Shown piece by piece: positions 1-7,200 of a DNA stretch of 64,000 bases. This DNA is from Ruminococcaceae bacterium BL-6. GTDB lineage: Bacteria; Bacillota; Clostridia; Oscillospirales; Acutalibacteraceae. The notes beneath the pieces were generated by a model that was not told the DNA's origin, ran no database searches, and worked only from the letters and a program-made list of their open reading frames with translations. How positions within the stretch are numbered: the first letter of the stretch is position 1; each line of letters starts with the position of its first letter. The translations under genes and the position numbers were made by a program. The DNA is taken from positions 930,001-994,000 of the forward strand of contig LR778135.1 of assembly GCA_902810075.1 (NCBI GenBank). Reading direction: 5' to 3'.

Positions 1-125
1 CCGCAGTGGGACGGAAGGCGTCGGCCCGGCGCGTCCCTAGAAGGTGGCATCGAGCCGCGGCGGCAACGCCCGGCCAAGATAGATGGCTGTTCACGACAGA
101 ACTCGGCTTACAGGCCTGCTCGTAC
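1..125 (+). ncRNA. rnpB: RNase P RNA, 3' end (gene starts before the window)
   Basis: Catalytic RNA that matures the 5' ends of tRNAs. The stretch from about 70 to 112 reads like the conserved 3' end of bacterial A-type RNase P RNA: GGCCAAGATAGATGGCTG, then CACGACAGAA, then CTCGGCTTACAGGCCTG. It aligns by eye with the E. coli 3' end (GGCCTAGATGAATGACTG, CACGACAGAACCCGGCTTA). Only the last ~125 bases are in the window. The 3' segment doubles as the left attachment site of the adjacent element, which leaves the RNA apparently complete. The exact 3' end is inferred. Confidence 0.85.
92..122 (+). repeat. attL: rnpB 3'-end attachment site, left copy
   Basis: This segment matches 11966-11996 at 26 of 31 positions. 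The identical core CTCGGCTTACAGGCCTG lies at 102-118 here and 11976-11992 there. It coincides with the conserved 3' end of rnpB, and a tyrosine recombinase gene lies beside the other copy, which is the usual layout of an element integrated into the 3' end of an RNA gene. The crossover is inferred to fall inside the 17-bp core. Confidence 0.8.
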
Positions 126-135
126 TTTTTTTACC

Positions 136-163
136 AAAAACCGCTTTACAGGCGGTTTTTTTG
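136..163 (+). terminator. Rho-independent terminator after rnpB at attL
   Basis: Stem AAAAACCGC (136-144) pairs with GCGGTTTTT (152-160), followed by further T residues. It would end rnpB transcription on the element side, replacing the chromosomal terminator that now lies beyond attR (12013-12037). Confidence 0.75.
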
Positions 164-186
164 CTGCCTAAGAAACTTTAAACAGT

Positions 187-208
187 TGGTTATCGTGCGG
201 CTTTTTCA
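187..208 (+). repeat. Internal direct repeat, left copy (candidate integrase arm site)
   Basis: A 22-bp sequence starting TGGTTATCGTGCGG and ending CTTTTTCA is identical at 187-208 and 11854-11875, in the same orientation, just inside each end of the element. The positions suit arm-type integrase binding sites (inference). An unrelated ancestral duplication is the alternative. Confidence 0.6.
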
Positions 209-326
209 GGCCTATCGCGTTCTGCCATATTTCGTTACCTTATTTTATATACAAAAAACCTGTGCTTCGATCATAGCATAGCGCCTTTTAAAATGCAAGA
301 GGTCCATAACCTTTCTCAATTTGCGG

Positions 327-355
327 TTGACAGAAGCGACGACAGAATATATGAT
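327..355 (+). promoter_or_regulatory. Sigma-A promoter for the 68-aa gene
   Basis: TTGACA (327-332), a 17-bp spacer and TATGAT (350-355) lie 44 bp before the ATG at 399. This also supports the inner start rather than an upstream one overlapping the promoter. Confidence 0.7.
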
Positions 356-398
356 AGAAATAAGTGGATTGGAAATTGATTTATTGGAGGTCATCAAT

Positions 399-605
399 AT
401 GTCGAGAGGCCGCAAACCAGCGAAACCGATTGCAGAACAAATCAAGGATAAAGAGGAACTCGTCAAGAAGCTGCAGAGCGAAATAACTAAAATGAAAAAG
501 CAGGAAGAAGAAAAAGAGCTTCGGGAAATCAAAACCGAAATTAAAGAATCAGGCGTTGACCTGAAAGAAATAATTGCCGCCATTCAAGCGAAAAAGTCGT
601 CCTGA
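399..605 (+). CDS. Small charged coiled-coil protein with AT-hook-like N-terminus
   Basis: 68 residues. The start ATG at 399 is preceded by a good ribosome-binding site (GGAGG, 386-390) and lies downstream of a strong promoter. The N-terminus MSRGRKPAKP resembles an AT-hook (basic, G-R-K-P), and the remainder is rich in K/E with heptad-like spacing, so a small DNA-associated or oligomerising protein is plausible. It is the first gene inside attL. No family is recognised and the function is unknown. Confidence 0.6.
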   Translation: MSRGRKPAKPIAEQIKDKEELVKKLQSEITKMKKQEEEKELREIKTEIKESGVDLKEIIAAIQAKKSS

Positions 606-642
606 GCGGGCGGCTTTTTTTCATATGGTTTGGATAGGGGGA

Positions 643-1515
643 CTACTCCCGCAAGATGTATTTTGCGGCTTTCTCGGCGGCGCTGGAAGCCGCTACGAGC
701 CAATGGGGGTTGTCCTGCAGGGCTGTAATCCAGCCGCGCATATAGGCCACGCTGTTCGATTCCTCGGCGGGGGTTAAAATTCCAAGGCTGGCACAGAGCA
801 TAGACGCGCCCATTTCGGCGGTGAGTTCTTCTTTGCTATATTCTTTGCCGCCGCAGAAGTCGTGTTTCAAACGGTCAAGGCGATTTTTTGCTCCCGTGCT
901 GTGCACGGCTTCATGGAAAGCCGTCCCATAAAATGCTTCCGCGCATTTGAACGTATTTGCCATGGGAAGCATAATCGTGTCGGCGAGGGGATTATAACAG
1001 GCTCTGTCGCCGTTTTGGTATATCACCTGAATTTTTTCACGACCGATATAATTTTCAAAGACGGCTTGCGCCTTTGCGTTTGGCTGAAAATCGAATTCAG
1101 GCTTTACTTTTTCGCTTTGCGGTAATCCGTCGATATCTTCCGCATGAAAGACATTATAATATTTCAGGTAAGGCACTTTTTGCGTCTTGGTTTCGAGTTC
1201 CCCGTTTTGATTTTTAACCTTTTTTTCGCGCTCGCAAAAATTGAAATAGACCACGATCTCCTGATGACAACCCTTGCGGATTTTCAGCTTTGGATTATGC
1301 TTTTGCAAATCGCAGAATTGATTCCACGTTAAATATTCCCCACTGCCCAAAAGCGGAACATTGATTCCCGAATAGGTACGCTTCGTCACATAATTTCGGG
1401 GTGCGTCCGCATACACCCATGGTTTTTCCCACGGCAATGGCTCTTTGTTTTTTATCGCTGCTTCAATTTTAGATATCATGCGCCGCGCTATCATTTGATG
1501 GATTTTATTTGTCAT
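643..1515 (-). CDS. ardC: ArdC-family antirestriction protein (zincin-like)
   Basis: 290 residues. The N-terminal half (about 1-130) resembles the ArdC ssDNA-binding domain, with the run PWEKPW near residue 29 and YSGIN near 48. The C-terminal half carries the metallopeptidase-like motif HEAVH at residues 201-205, with a downstream EELTAEMGA that supplies the expected third ligand region. Family knowledge: ArdC proteins on plasmids and ICEs help incoming DNA escape restriction. RBS AGAGAGGACG precedes the ATG. It lies within the rnpB element next to the Rep-like gene, as in other mobile elements. Confidence 0.85.
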   Translation of the reverse strand: MTNKIHQMIARRMISKIEAAIKNKEPLPWEKPWVYADAPRNYVTKRTYSGINVPLLGSGEYLTWNQFCDLQKHNPKLKIRKGCHQEIVVYFNFCEREKKVKNQNGELETKTQKVPYLKYYNVFHAEDIDGLPQSEKVKPEFDFQPNAKAQAVFENYIGREKIQVIYQNGDRACYNPLADTIMLPMANTFKCAEAFYGTAFHEAVHSTGAKNRLDRLKHDFCGGKEYSKEELTAEMGASMLCASLGILTPAEESNSVAYMRGWITALQDNPHWLVAASSAAEKAAKYILRE

Positions 1516-1613
1516 TTTTATCGTCCTCTCTGTACTTATTTTTTATCATTCTACAATAACAGACAAAAAAATATAACAATAAAAATATTTAGTTTAGAAT
1601 GACTTTTTTTCAA

Positions 1614-3134
1614 CTAAGACACCGCTTCATTTAACTGCTTGGAATAAATCGAAACGAGCGCTTTGGAAACGCCTATCAATCGGGCAATTTCAGCTTTTGA
1701 TTTACCGCAATTTAAATATTTCCGTATTTGAATCAGCTTGTCCGACTTCGCGGCTTGGCGTTTGGTGAGGCCATCGGAATTACGGCGTTGCTTTTTCCGC
1801 TTCGCGTAGTCGCGTTTTCTCTTTTCATCAGGTGTAATAAGAGTTTTATAGGCTGGCATTTCGTCGGGGGAAATTTTCAGCAATTCCATGATCTTTTGAT
1901 TGCTATAGCGATAATGGCCGAATTCTCCATTTTGGGAAATACGCTCGGAAACGGCGTCCAGATGAATCCTTTTCAACTGTGAAATCGGTAGAGGAGCTTT
2001 TAGCTGATTGTTTATTTCTTTCATGTAGAAGTATGTACTGTCGCGGTCTTTTATTTCCGAGAGGCAAGTGGCGAGAATCAAAAAGAAATTTGCCCGATAC
2101 CCTTCGATATCATAGTTCCGATTTTTCAACCATTTGATTAAATCCTGCTTTCTTGCCTGCGCTAATGTTTTCAGTGTCATCGTTGCGGAAAGCACTCGTG
2201 GAACAGAATCAATCGATTTTGATTTCAGCCTGATGGGCGGATCATCGTTGTTTCCGATTTTTTTGATATTCAGCAGTTGTGTTAATTCCTCAATTCCGTA
2301 TCTTCGCAACGGGGATTTTTTAACGGAGTCGAAATCCAGTATTTTTGAGAATCTCCCCGTTTTGGAATTAATGACTTGGGGAAGCCGCAGGACGCGCGAT
2401 AAATCCGTACAACTCGGATCGCTTCCATATGCTTTCGTCATCGTGATAAGCGCGTTCATGGATTCCTTATAAACGGCCGTGTTACGGGTTTGCCTGAAAA
2501 GCAAAAGCGGCTTGTCTAAGAGGAATACAACATAGAGGCCGTGTCCTGAATCGATCGCGTATGCTGGTTCTAATTTTTTTGGCTGAAAGACATTTTTTTG
2601 CAGTTCAGCGTAAACGGTTTCGGCGCTTTTCTTTTCGAGTGCTGGAATATTGTAATAATCAATATCCAATATCAGACATTCCGCTGAATACGCCAAAAAA
2701 GACGCGCGGCTATAGTTTGACTGAAAATTACAGTTGGTGCAGTATAAATCCGTTTTGCGCCCAAGCGTTAATAGCCTGTATAATTTGTATGGTGTCAGTT
2801 GTCCAGTGCCGAAAGAACATTGTGCGGTCTGTTCTCCGACTTCGGTTAGATATTCAGGCTGGTATTTCATAAAGAAAATAATATTTTTATCCTGCTGTGT
2901 ATGCGTATTTTCCAAATGAAAAGCGAGTTCTTCCGTCAGGGCCTCATAATCGTATAGTTTGGATTTTCGGTCTTTGCATACTGCTATTTTTCTGAGCCGC
3001 TTTTTATAATTAATAATGGAATAGAATTCCTGTACATCAGGCGGCATCTTTGCTTTTCTGATATATAGAATATTATCATGTTTATAAAAATCCCGCAGTT
3101 TGTTATATTCTTTTACACATGCTGGTGTTTCCAT
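1614..3134 (-). CDS. Primase-like (AEP fold) replication protein with C-terminal HTH
   Basis: 506 residues. Three stretches fit an archaeo-eukaryotic-primase core: LILDIDYYN (acidic pair D157/D159), SGHGLYVVFLL (about 196-206) and DLSRVLRLPQVINSKTG (about 244-260). Two cysteines, CTNC, lie at about 132-135. The C-terminus (about 465-502, AKSDKLIQIRKYLNCGKSKA onward) reads as a helix-turn-helix. Proteins with this plan initiate or prime replication of plasmids and integrative elements, so this is the likely replication protein here. RBS GAGGAGGG precedes the start. The exact biochemical role is inferred, since no helicase domain is visible. Confidence 0.7.
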   Translation of the reverse strand: METPACVKEYNKLRDFYKHDNILYIRKAKMPPDVQEFYSIINYKKRLRKIAVCKDRKSKLYDYEALTEELAFHLENTHTQQDKNIIFFMKYQPEYLTEVGEQTAQCSFGTGQLTPYKLYRLLTLGRKTDLYCTNCNFQSNYSRASFLAYSAECLILDIDYYNIPALEKKSAETVYAELQKNVFQPKKLEPAYAIDSGHGLYVVFLLDKPLLLFRQTRNTAVYKESMNALITMTKAYGSDPSCTDLSRVLRLPQVINSKTGRFSKILDFDSVKKSPLRRYGIEELTQLLNIKKIGNNDDPPIRLKSKSIDSVPRVLSATMTLKTLAQARKQDLIKWLKNRNYDIEGYRANFFLILATCLSEIKDRDSTYFYMKEINNQLKAPLPISQLKRIHLDAVSERISQNGEFGHYRYSNQKIMELLKISPDEMPAYKTLITPDEKRKRDYAKRKKQRRNSDGLTKRQAAKSDKLIQIRKYLNCGKSKAEIARLIGVSKALVSIYSKQLNEAVS

Positions 3135-3250
3135 TCAGCAACCCTCCTCGGTCGTTTTTATAAGGTTACTGTATGGAAATAAGAATGATAGAAAAAAAGT
3201 GTTTTATCTTCGGAAGGCAAGGGTGGGATTTTGTTTAACAGCAGCGCTTT

Positions 3251-3320
3251 GTTGGAATGTCGGAAATCTTTGATTTTCAATATTTCAACAAAAAGCCGCC
3301 GTCTGTTTTCAGACGGCGGC
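3251..3320. other. Tandem hairpins upstream of the Rep-like gene
   Basis: First hairpin: 18-nt arms at 3251-3268 and 3272-3289, differing only by transitions (14 Watson-Crick pairs, 3 G-U if transcribed rightward). Second hairpin: GCCGCCGTCTG (3295-3305) with CAGACGGCGGC (3310-3320). Read on the minus strand, the second is followed by a T run and should act as a terminator for the tnpB-side genes. The first may be part of an origin or of the Rep leader. The 3321-3444 stretch holds one further hairpin (3396-3419). Confidence 0.55.
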
Positions 3321-3395
3321 CCTGTTTTCGATTCCCTGTTATTTTTAGGAACCAGTCACTTTCCTTCCCCTTGTATTGATTTTGTACATAGAGGC

Positions 3396-3419
3396 TAAGA
3401 ACCCATGACGGGGTTCTTA
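3396..3419. other. 9-bp hairpin, possible right end of the TnpB element
   Basis: TAAGAACCC (3396-3404) pairs perfectly with GGGTTCTTA (3411-3419) around a 6-nt loop. Subterminal hairpins of this sort mark the ends of IS200/IS605-type elements, and it lies downstream of tnpB. It is, however, about 570 bp from the tnpB stop with one or two genes in between, so the assignment is tentative. Confidence 0.35.
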
Positions 3420-3444
3420 CTCATTATGATATGCGGCAATAAGA

Positions 3445-3582
3445 TTATAATAACTCGGAATCGTCTAAGTCCTGTAAATCATCATCTTCGGACGGCGGGT
3501 CTCTGACACAAAAACGATGGACTAATTCGTCGAGTTCCTTTTCATTGATTTTTAAATCTTCATCTGTCAATTCGTCACACAA
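3445..3582 (-). CDS. Possible 45-aa acidic protein
   Basis: An open frame starting with TTG at 3582, overlapping the stop of the upstream gene by a few bases, encodes a very acidic peptide ending DDDLQDLDDSELL. The overlap suggests translational coupling to the 128-aa gene. The start codon is weak, no family is recognised, and it may not be real. Confidence 0.35.
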   Translation of the reverse strand: MCDELTDEDLKINEKELDELVHRFCVRDPPSEDDDLQDLDDSELL

Positions 3583-3961
3583 AGGCTTTCACTTCCTTCT
3601 TTAATTGAGACTTTTTTGTTTCTTCCTCCAACCATGAAGTATCGAATGAGCAAGCGAAACAGAGCTTTGTCAGGTCGTCCGTATCATTCTTATTTTGCTT
3701 TCTGTCAAGCAATAGTTTTAGCTGACTTATTCTTTCCTGCAACATAACCGCCATTGGAGTGATCGATTTATTCAAAATGATTTCGTCGGTAAATTTTGCT
3801 TTTAACGTCAATATCTGTTCGCTTATTTTAGGAACATTTATTTTTTGCCTGTCAAGGACATATTCCCATATCATGTTATCGATTTTATCAAAGTAATCCA
3901 AATCGATCGGATAATTCAGCAGCATATATTCAAATACTCGGTTGAGACTTTTTCTGTCCAT
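3575..3961 (-). CDS. Hypothetical protein, 128 aa, co-oriented with tnpB
   Basis: Starts 24 bp after the tnpB stop with RBS GAGGTG, so it is probably co-transcribed with tnpB. The sequence is predicted mostly helical and charged, with a hydrophobic N-terminal part (FEYMLLNYPIDLDYFDKID) and a lysine-rich C-terminus. There are two cysteines (CFAC) near residue 101. No family is recognised. It occupies the place where a TnpB guide-RNA scaffold and element end would normally be expected. Confidence 0.6.
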   Translation of the reverse strand: MDRKSLNRVFEYMLLNYPIDLDYFDKIDNMIWEYVLDRQKINVPKISEQILTLKAKFTDEIILNKSITPMAVMLQERISQLKLLLDRKQNKNDTDDLTKLCFACSFDTSWLEEETKKSQLKKEVKAFV

Positions 3962-3985
3962 CTATATAAAAGCACCTCGCTTTGT

Positions 3986-5257
3986 TTATTTATTTGGGAA
4001 GCTGGGCGCGGTTTCAGAGCTTAGAATATGAATTCTCTGTGGTTGCGCCAGACCTCTACTGCTTAAACGGATCATATCAGGATCCGTTATGGCATTACAT
4101 TTTCTGAGAATATTGAAAGCGCCGTTGATATCCGCATTGATTTTAATTTTATCTTTCGTAATATATAACCCTCTGTAACGCCTGTGCCCGCTGAATCTCT
4201 GTTCTGTCGGTGTGACGTATGCTGGTATTTGATCCAAGTCAATGGCAGATGCCTGACTGGTAAAAGATTCGTCGGTTTTGAGAAACAGGATTCCGTTTTG
4301 ATGGCATTTTGTTTTCAGCGCTTTTACAAATACAGCGTATGGAAAATAGGAAAATATTTGATTGTTTTGATGTCCAAGCTCAAATGTTTGGAAATGAATT
4401 CCCCAGCCGACGACAATTTTGTGAACATGCTGATTGATGCAGTAGTTGATGATATATTTAACGGATTTATTGAGATAGTCTCTGATTCTATATGCCGTTT
4501 TACGCTGTAATGACGCCTGCCTTACAGTACCCTTGCCATGACTGTGAAATTTTTTTTCGTATTTACAATATCCCTGAATGATACTTTTTAAACGCCTGCC
4601 GTCCACAATAAAACTGTCCCCAGCATTTGTAACGCAGGTACAAAAGTTGCTAACGCCCAAATCGATTCCCAACACTTTATGTACATTCAAATTCGGATTT
4701 TCAATGACCTGTAATGGATATTCAATAATTAACTCCCAGTTTCGGAAATTGCAAGATGTATGCAGATGGATACGCATAATCTGATGATGCGCGTATGCAC
4801 TTGGGAGCCGTATTTTCAAAACGGGTGTTTGATTGGTAGCGGGGAGAAGAAGGAAACCATTTTCGATTTCAGGGTTCTTGAGAAGGACGGGGAAAATGAT
4901 TTTACTCTTACAGGGCGGTTTGATTTTATTCAAATTCTTTTTATCCAGAAGTTGTTTGGATTTATCGGTTCTGTACTGAGTGATTCTGAAATATTTTTTG
5001 CAGTTTGACAGGGCTTCAATGATAACTGCGGAATATTTCCGACCGATGGCTTGGTACTCTTTTCTGCTTTTCAGGTTTTCCGTCAATTCATCGTAGGAAG
5101 GAAGCGCATGAAAGCGTTTGTAAGAATCACTGATCTCCATGATAGAAGCATTGTAGAGATCGCGGGAAAGTTGCAGCAGGCATACAAGATTTCTTTTCAT
5201 ATCGGGAGTTGGGTGTTTCAGATGAATTTTTGCGCTGCCATATAAAATAAGCATCAC
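3986..5257 (-). CDS. tnpB: TnpB-family RNA-guided nuclease homologue, zinc-ribbon-less type
   Basis: 423 residues. RuvC-like acidic residues are present: D199 in GIDLGVSNF, E330 in LKTDESFTSQAS and D376 in INADINGAFNILRK. The usual zinc-ribbon CxxC pairs between E and the last D are absent. In their place is FSGHRRYRGLY (about 355-365), typical of one TnpB subgroup. Family members are encoded by IS200/IS605 elements and cut DNA under guidance of an RNA from the element end. No TnpA transposase is adjacent. The start is GTG 5257 or ATG 5254, behind AAGAAGG. The catalytic triad looks intact, so activity is possible. Confidence 0.85.
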   Translation of the reverse strand: MMLILYGSAKIHLKHPTPDMKRNLVCLLQLSRDLYNASIMEISDSYKRFHALPSYDELTENLKSRKEYQAIGRKYSAVIIEALSNCKKYFRITQYRTDKSKQLLDKKNLNKIKPPCKSKIIFPVLLKNPEIENGFLLLPATNQTPVLKIRLPSAYAHHQIMRIHLHTSCNFRNWELIIEYPLQVIENPNLNVHKVLGIDLGVSNFCTCVTNAGDSFIVDGRRLKSIIQGYCKYEKKFHSHGKGTVRQASLQRKTAYRIRDYLNKSVKYIINYCINQHVHKIVVGWGIHFQTFELGHQNNQIFSYFPYAVFVKALKTKCHQNGILFLKTDESFTSQASAIDLDQIPAYVTPTEQRFSGHRRYRGLYITKDKIKINADINGAFNILRKCNAITDPDMIRLSSRGLAQPQRIHILSSETAPSFPNK

Positions 5258-5329
5258 CTTCTTTAGTTAATCGTACAAAATTTAAGTTTTTATATTCATA
5301 AAAAGTGTTTGATGCCGATATAAAAAACA

Positions 5330-5350
5330 GGTGCTGATAAAATCAGCACC
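5330..5350 (-). terminator. Terminator downstream of the RHH gene
   Basis: GGTGCTGAT (5330-5338) and ATCAGCACC (5342-5350) form a 9-bp stem. On the minus strand it is followed by TGTTTTTTAT, so it ends transcription of the gene at 5373-5573 before tnpB. Confidence 0.75.
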
Positions 5351-5372
5351 GAGAGGATCACCGAGCAGCGGA

Positions 5373-5573
5373 CTATTTTTCTTCAAAGGAAACGTGCTCA
5401 AGCGCATATTCGCAGAGCGTGTTGATAATGTCGTTCCTGCTTCGGTTCACCCGACTTGCGGCAGCGTCTATCCGCGCGATTAAATCCTCGTCCATACGGC
5501 AGCTTACCACGACCTGACGCTCGGCCTTGGTCTGCTTGGGGCGTAAAATCAGTTTGTCATCTTCCATATCCAT
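5373..5573 (-). CDS. Ribbon-helix-helix (CopG/Arc-like) DNA-binding protein
   Basis: 66 residues. The region from about 19 to 60 (QVVVSCRMDEDLIARIDAAA, then RSRNDIINTLCEYALEHV) has the beta strand plus two helices of a ribbon-helix-helix domain. Such small proteins on mobile elements repress their own promoter or serve as copy-number or relaxosome accessory factors. An inverted repeat with 8-bp arms lies just upstream of the start and is a plausible operator. A terminator follows the gene. Confidence 0.75.
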   Translation of the reverse strand: MDMEDDKLILRPKQTKAERQVVVSCRMDEDLIARIDAAASRVNRSRNDIINTLCEYALEHVSFEEK

Positions 5574-5578
5574 ATCAC

Positions 5579-5606
5579 CATTACAATTGTATTAGATTTT
5601 GTAATG
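5579..5606. promoter_or_regulatory. Inverted repeat, candidate operator of the RHH gene
   Basis: CATTACAA (5579-5586) and TTGTAATG (5599-5606) are perfect inverted arms separated by 12 bp, directly in front of the RHH start. Autoregulation by the RHH protein is inferred from position only. Confidence 0.5.
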
Positions 5607-5654
5607 ATGGTATAGATTCAAAAAATGTAGTCATAAAGAGAATACAAAAATGTA

Positions 5655-5683
5655 TTGACATTTTCTGTCTGCCATTCTATACT
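5655..5683 (+). promoter_or_regulatory. Consensus-like sigma-A promoter
   Basis: TTGACA (5655-5660), a 17-bp spacer and TATACT (5678-5683). It points at the two very small ORFs at 5719 and 5875 and diverges from the RHH gene. Confidence 0.75.
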
Positions 5684-5718
5684 GAGATGTGGAAACGGCA
5701 GGAGGGAATCACCAGATA

Positions 5719-5859
5719 TTGAACGAAAGGGGGCTTTCGGGCCGTGATTTGCCGTCGCCTGCGGTTGTCCTTGGAAATCTGGAAGCAGTGAAAAGATGTT
5801 TTTATAGATGGGGGTATGAAGCCCTTTATGATGTAATCCGTTTATGTCAATCCAGATGA
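5719..5859 (+). CDS. Possible 46-aa protein
   Basis: A frame starting TTG at 5719 (RBS GGAGGG at 5701-5706) encodes a peptide ending EALYDVIRLCQSR. It is the first ORF behind the strong promoter at 5655-5683 and is followed 15 bp later by another small gene. The non-ATG start and lack of a known family keep confidence modest. Confidence 0.4.
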   Translation: MNERGLSGRDLPSPAVVLGNLEAVKRCFYRWGYEALYDVIRLCQSR

Positions 5860-5874
5860 AAGGAGGATTTAGGC

Positions 5875-6030
5875 ATGGGTGCTGATGACGATTTAGAGAG
5901 CATAGCCGCCCGCAGGACGGCGGAGTATGAAGAAAGGCTGCAGCAGGAGCAGCAGGAGCAGGAAGAGGCCGCAGAGGCAGAGAGGCGTTACGAAGAGGAT
6001 ATCATCTTGTATGATAATCAAGATCACTGA
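5875..6030 (+). CDS. 51-aa glutamine/glutamate-rich small protein
   Basis: ATG at 5875 is preceded by a near-perfect RBS (AAAGGAGGA). The product is strongly charged, with a central run of Q and E residues (RLQQEQQEQEEAAEAERRY), and is very probably one long helix or coiled coil. It sits in the transcript from the 5655 promoter. No family is recognised. Confidence 0.6.
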   Translation: MGADDDLESIAARRTAEYEERLQQEQQEQEEAAEAERRYEEDIILYDNQDH

Positions 6031-6073
6031 ATCTCTGTAAAGCGGTGTTTTCATGAGGGTTCAGTCGATCATA

Positions 6074-6102
6074 TTGCATGTTGTTGGAAATTGTTGTATA
6101 AT
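6074..6102 (+). promoter_or_regulatory. Promoter of the secreted-protein gene
   Basis: TTGCAT (6074-6079), a 17-bp spacer and TATAAT (6097-6102), 45 bp before the ATG at 6148. Confidence 0.75.
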
Positions 6103-6147
6103 ATATTGTCAGGAAACGGGAATAAACTGATTTAGGAGGGTATTGCA

Positions 6148-7095
6148 ATGGGACGAATGAAGAAAATAGTCAGTTTTGCATTGTCGGCTGCCCTGTTATC
6201 GTCGGTAGCAATTACAGGCGCTTCCGCGGCGGGTGCAGCCTATGTTAAATCCGACACGACTACAAATTTGACCATGCAGCAGGGGGCCGTTTATCAGTTC
6301 AAACTGACACCCGTCAACACGAAACAGGCCGTGCTTATTTCAGGCAATGGAAAAAGTATTCAGGTGCTCTCTTCTAAAAAAACAGGGAACGATTATTTCG
6401 TGACAATCAAGGCAATCGGTGCAAATGGGCAGAGCACGGGTATCTATATCGGCCCTACTCAAAAAACGGCGAAAAGGCAATTAATCGTTACAATAGGAGC
6501 TTCTCAAAACAGTTTATCAGGCGCATTACCAACGACTGTTTCTTCAATTTCTTCGGTTCCTTCTTCTCCTAAACCATCAACTCCAACAAAAGTTGGCTCT
6601 TATGGTATCATAGAAGCTAAAGATTCAAGGGTTCATACTGAAGTTGGAGTATTGTTCCCACTCCAGACAACCTATAACTCGGCTTCTACGTATACTGAGC
6701 ATAGAGATAATATCAATTTAAATTTAGTAGGATGCGATATAATTGGCAGTGGTTTTGTTAAGAGTGGAGACGGTAGTAATGCATTTGTTAGATTCATCCC
6801 GAAAAATGGAAAGCTTGCACTGGAAATAAGCGCATGGCGTAAATCTAAGGATGACAACAGTGATGCTGCTATTCTTAACGGAGCGTTGTCTGCCATGGTC
6901 TATCTAGCAAGGTCAAAACCTGCTGGAGAAGCTTTGTGGGCATGGCATGATGCTTTTAGCATCAATGGTGGACACGTGGATACAAAAAGCTACGGGTTCA
7001 TTGATAACCCTGATGGGACAATAACCTATAAGGGAACAAGCAATAAAATAAAAATTGAATTTAATCCGTCTGATATTACGTTTTTATTTTATTAA
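6148..7095 (+). CDS. Secreted protein of unknown function
   Basis: 315 residues with a clear Sec signal peptide: MGRMKK, a hydrophobic stretch, and ASA-A near residue 28. Residues about 30-115 are T/V-rich and look like a beta-sandwich. A Ser/Pro linker follows (about 128-150), then a roughly 165-residue C-terminal domain with no family I recognise, with aromatic motifs such as ALWAWHDAF. It has its own strong promoter, an RBS (AGGAGGG) and a terminator, so it is a self-contained cargo unit of the element. Cell-surface interaction or export to the medium is inferred; there is no anchor motif. Confidence 0.7.
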   Translation: MGRMKKIVSFALSAALLSSVAITGASAAGAAYVKSDTTTNLTMQQGAVYQFKLTPVNTKQAVLISGNGKSIQVLSSKKTGNDYFVTIKAIGANGQSTGIYIGPTQKTAKRQLIVTIGASQNSLSGALPTTVSSISSVPSSPKPSTPTKVGSYGIIEAKDSRVHTEVGVLFPLQTTYNSASTYTEHRDNINLNLVGCDIIGSGFVKSGDGSNAFVRFIPKNGKLALEISAWRKSKDDNSDAAILNGALSAMVYLARSKPAGEALWAWHDAFSINGGHVDTKSYGFIDNPDGTITYKGTSNKIKIEFNPSDITFLFY

Positions 7096-7158
7096 ATTCA
7101 ATAAAAAAACTAAGGTGCTTCCAGATTGTTATGAGGCTTCATAAAATCAATTCAAAAA

Positions 7159-7186
7159 AGCCGACATTTAAAATGGCGGCTTTTTT
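7159..7186 (+). terminator. Terminator after the secreted-protein gene
   Basis: AGCCGACAT and ATGGCGGCT pair (one internal mismatch) and are followed by TTTTTT. A-rich sequence on the other side would let it serve the convergent gene at 7201 as well. Confidence 0.7.
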
Positions 7187-7200
7187 ATTTTGGGAAGCGA

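Noticed and set aside
245..583. Minus-strand 112-codon frame at the left end of the element
   Set aside because: Antisense to the 68-aa gene that has a strong promoter and RBS; Ser/Phe-rich shadow composition.
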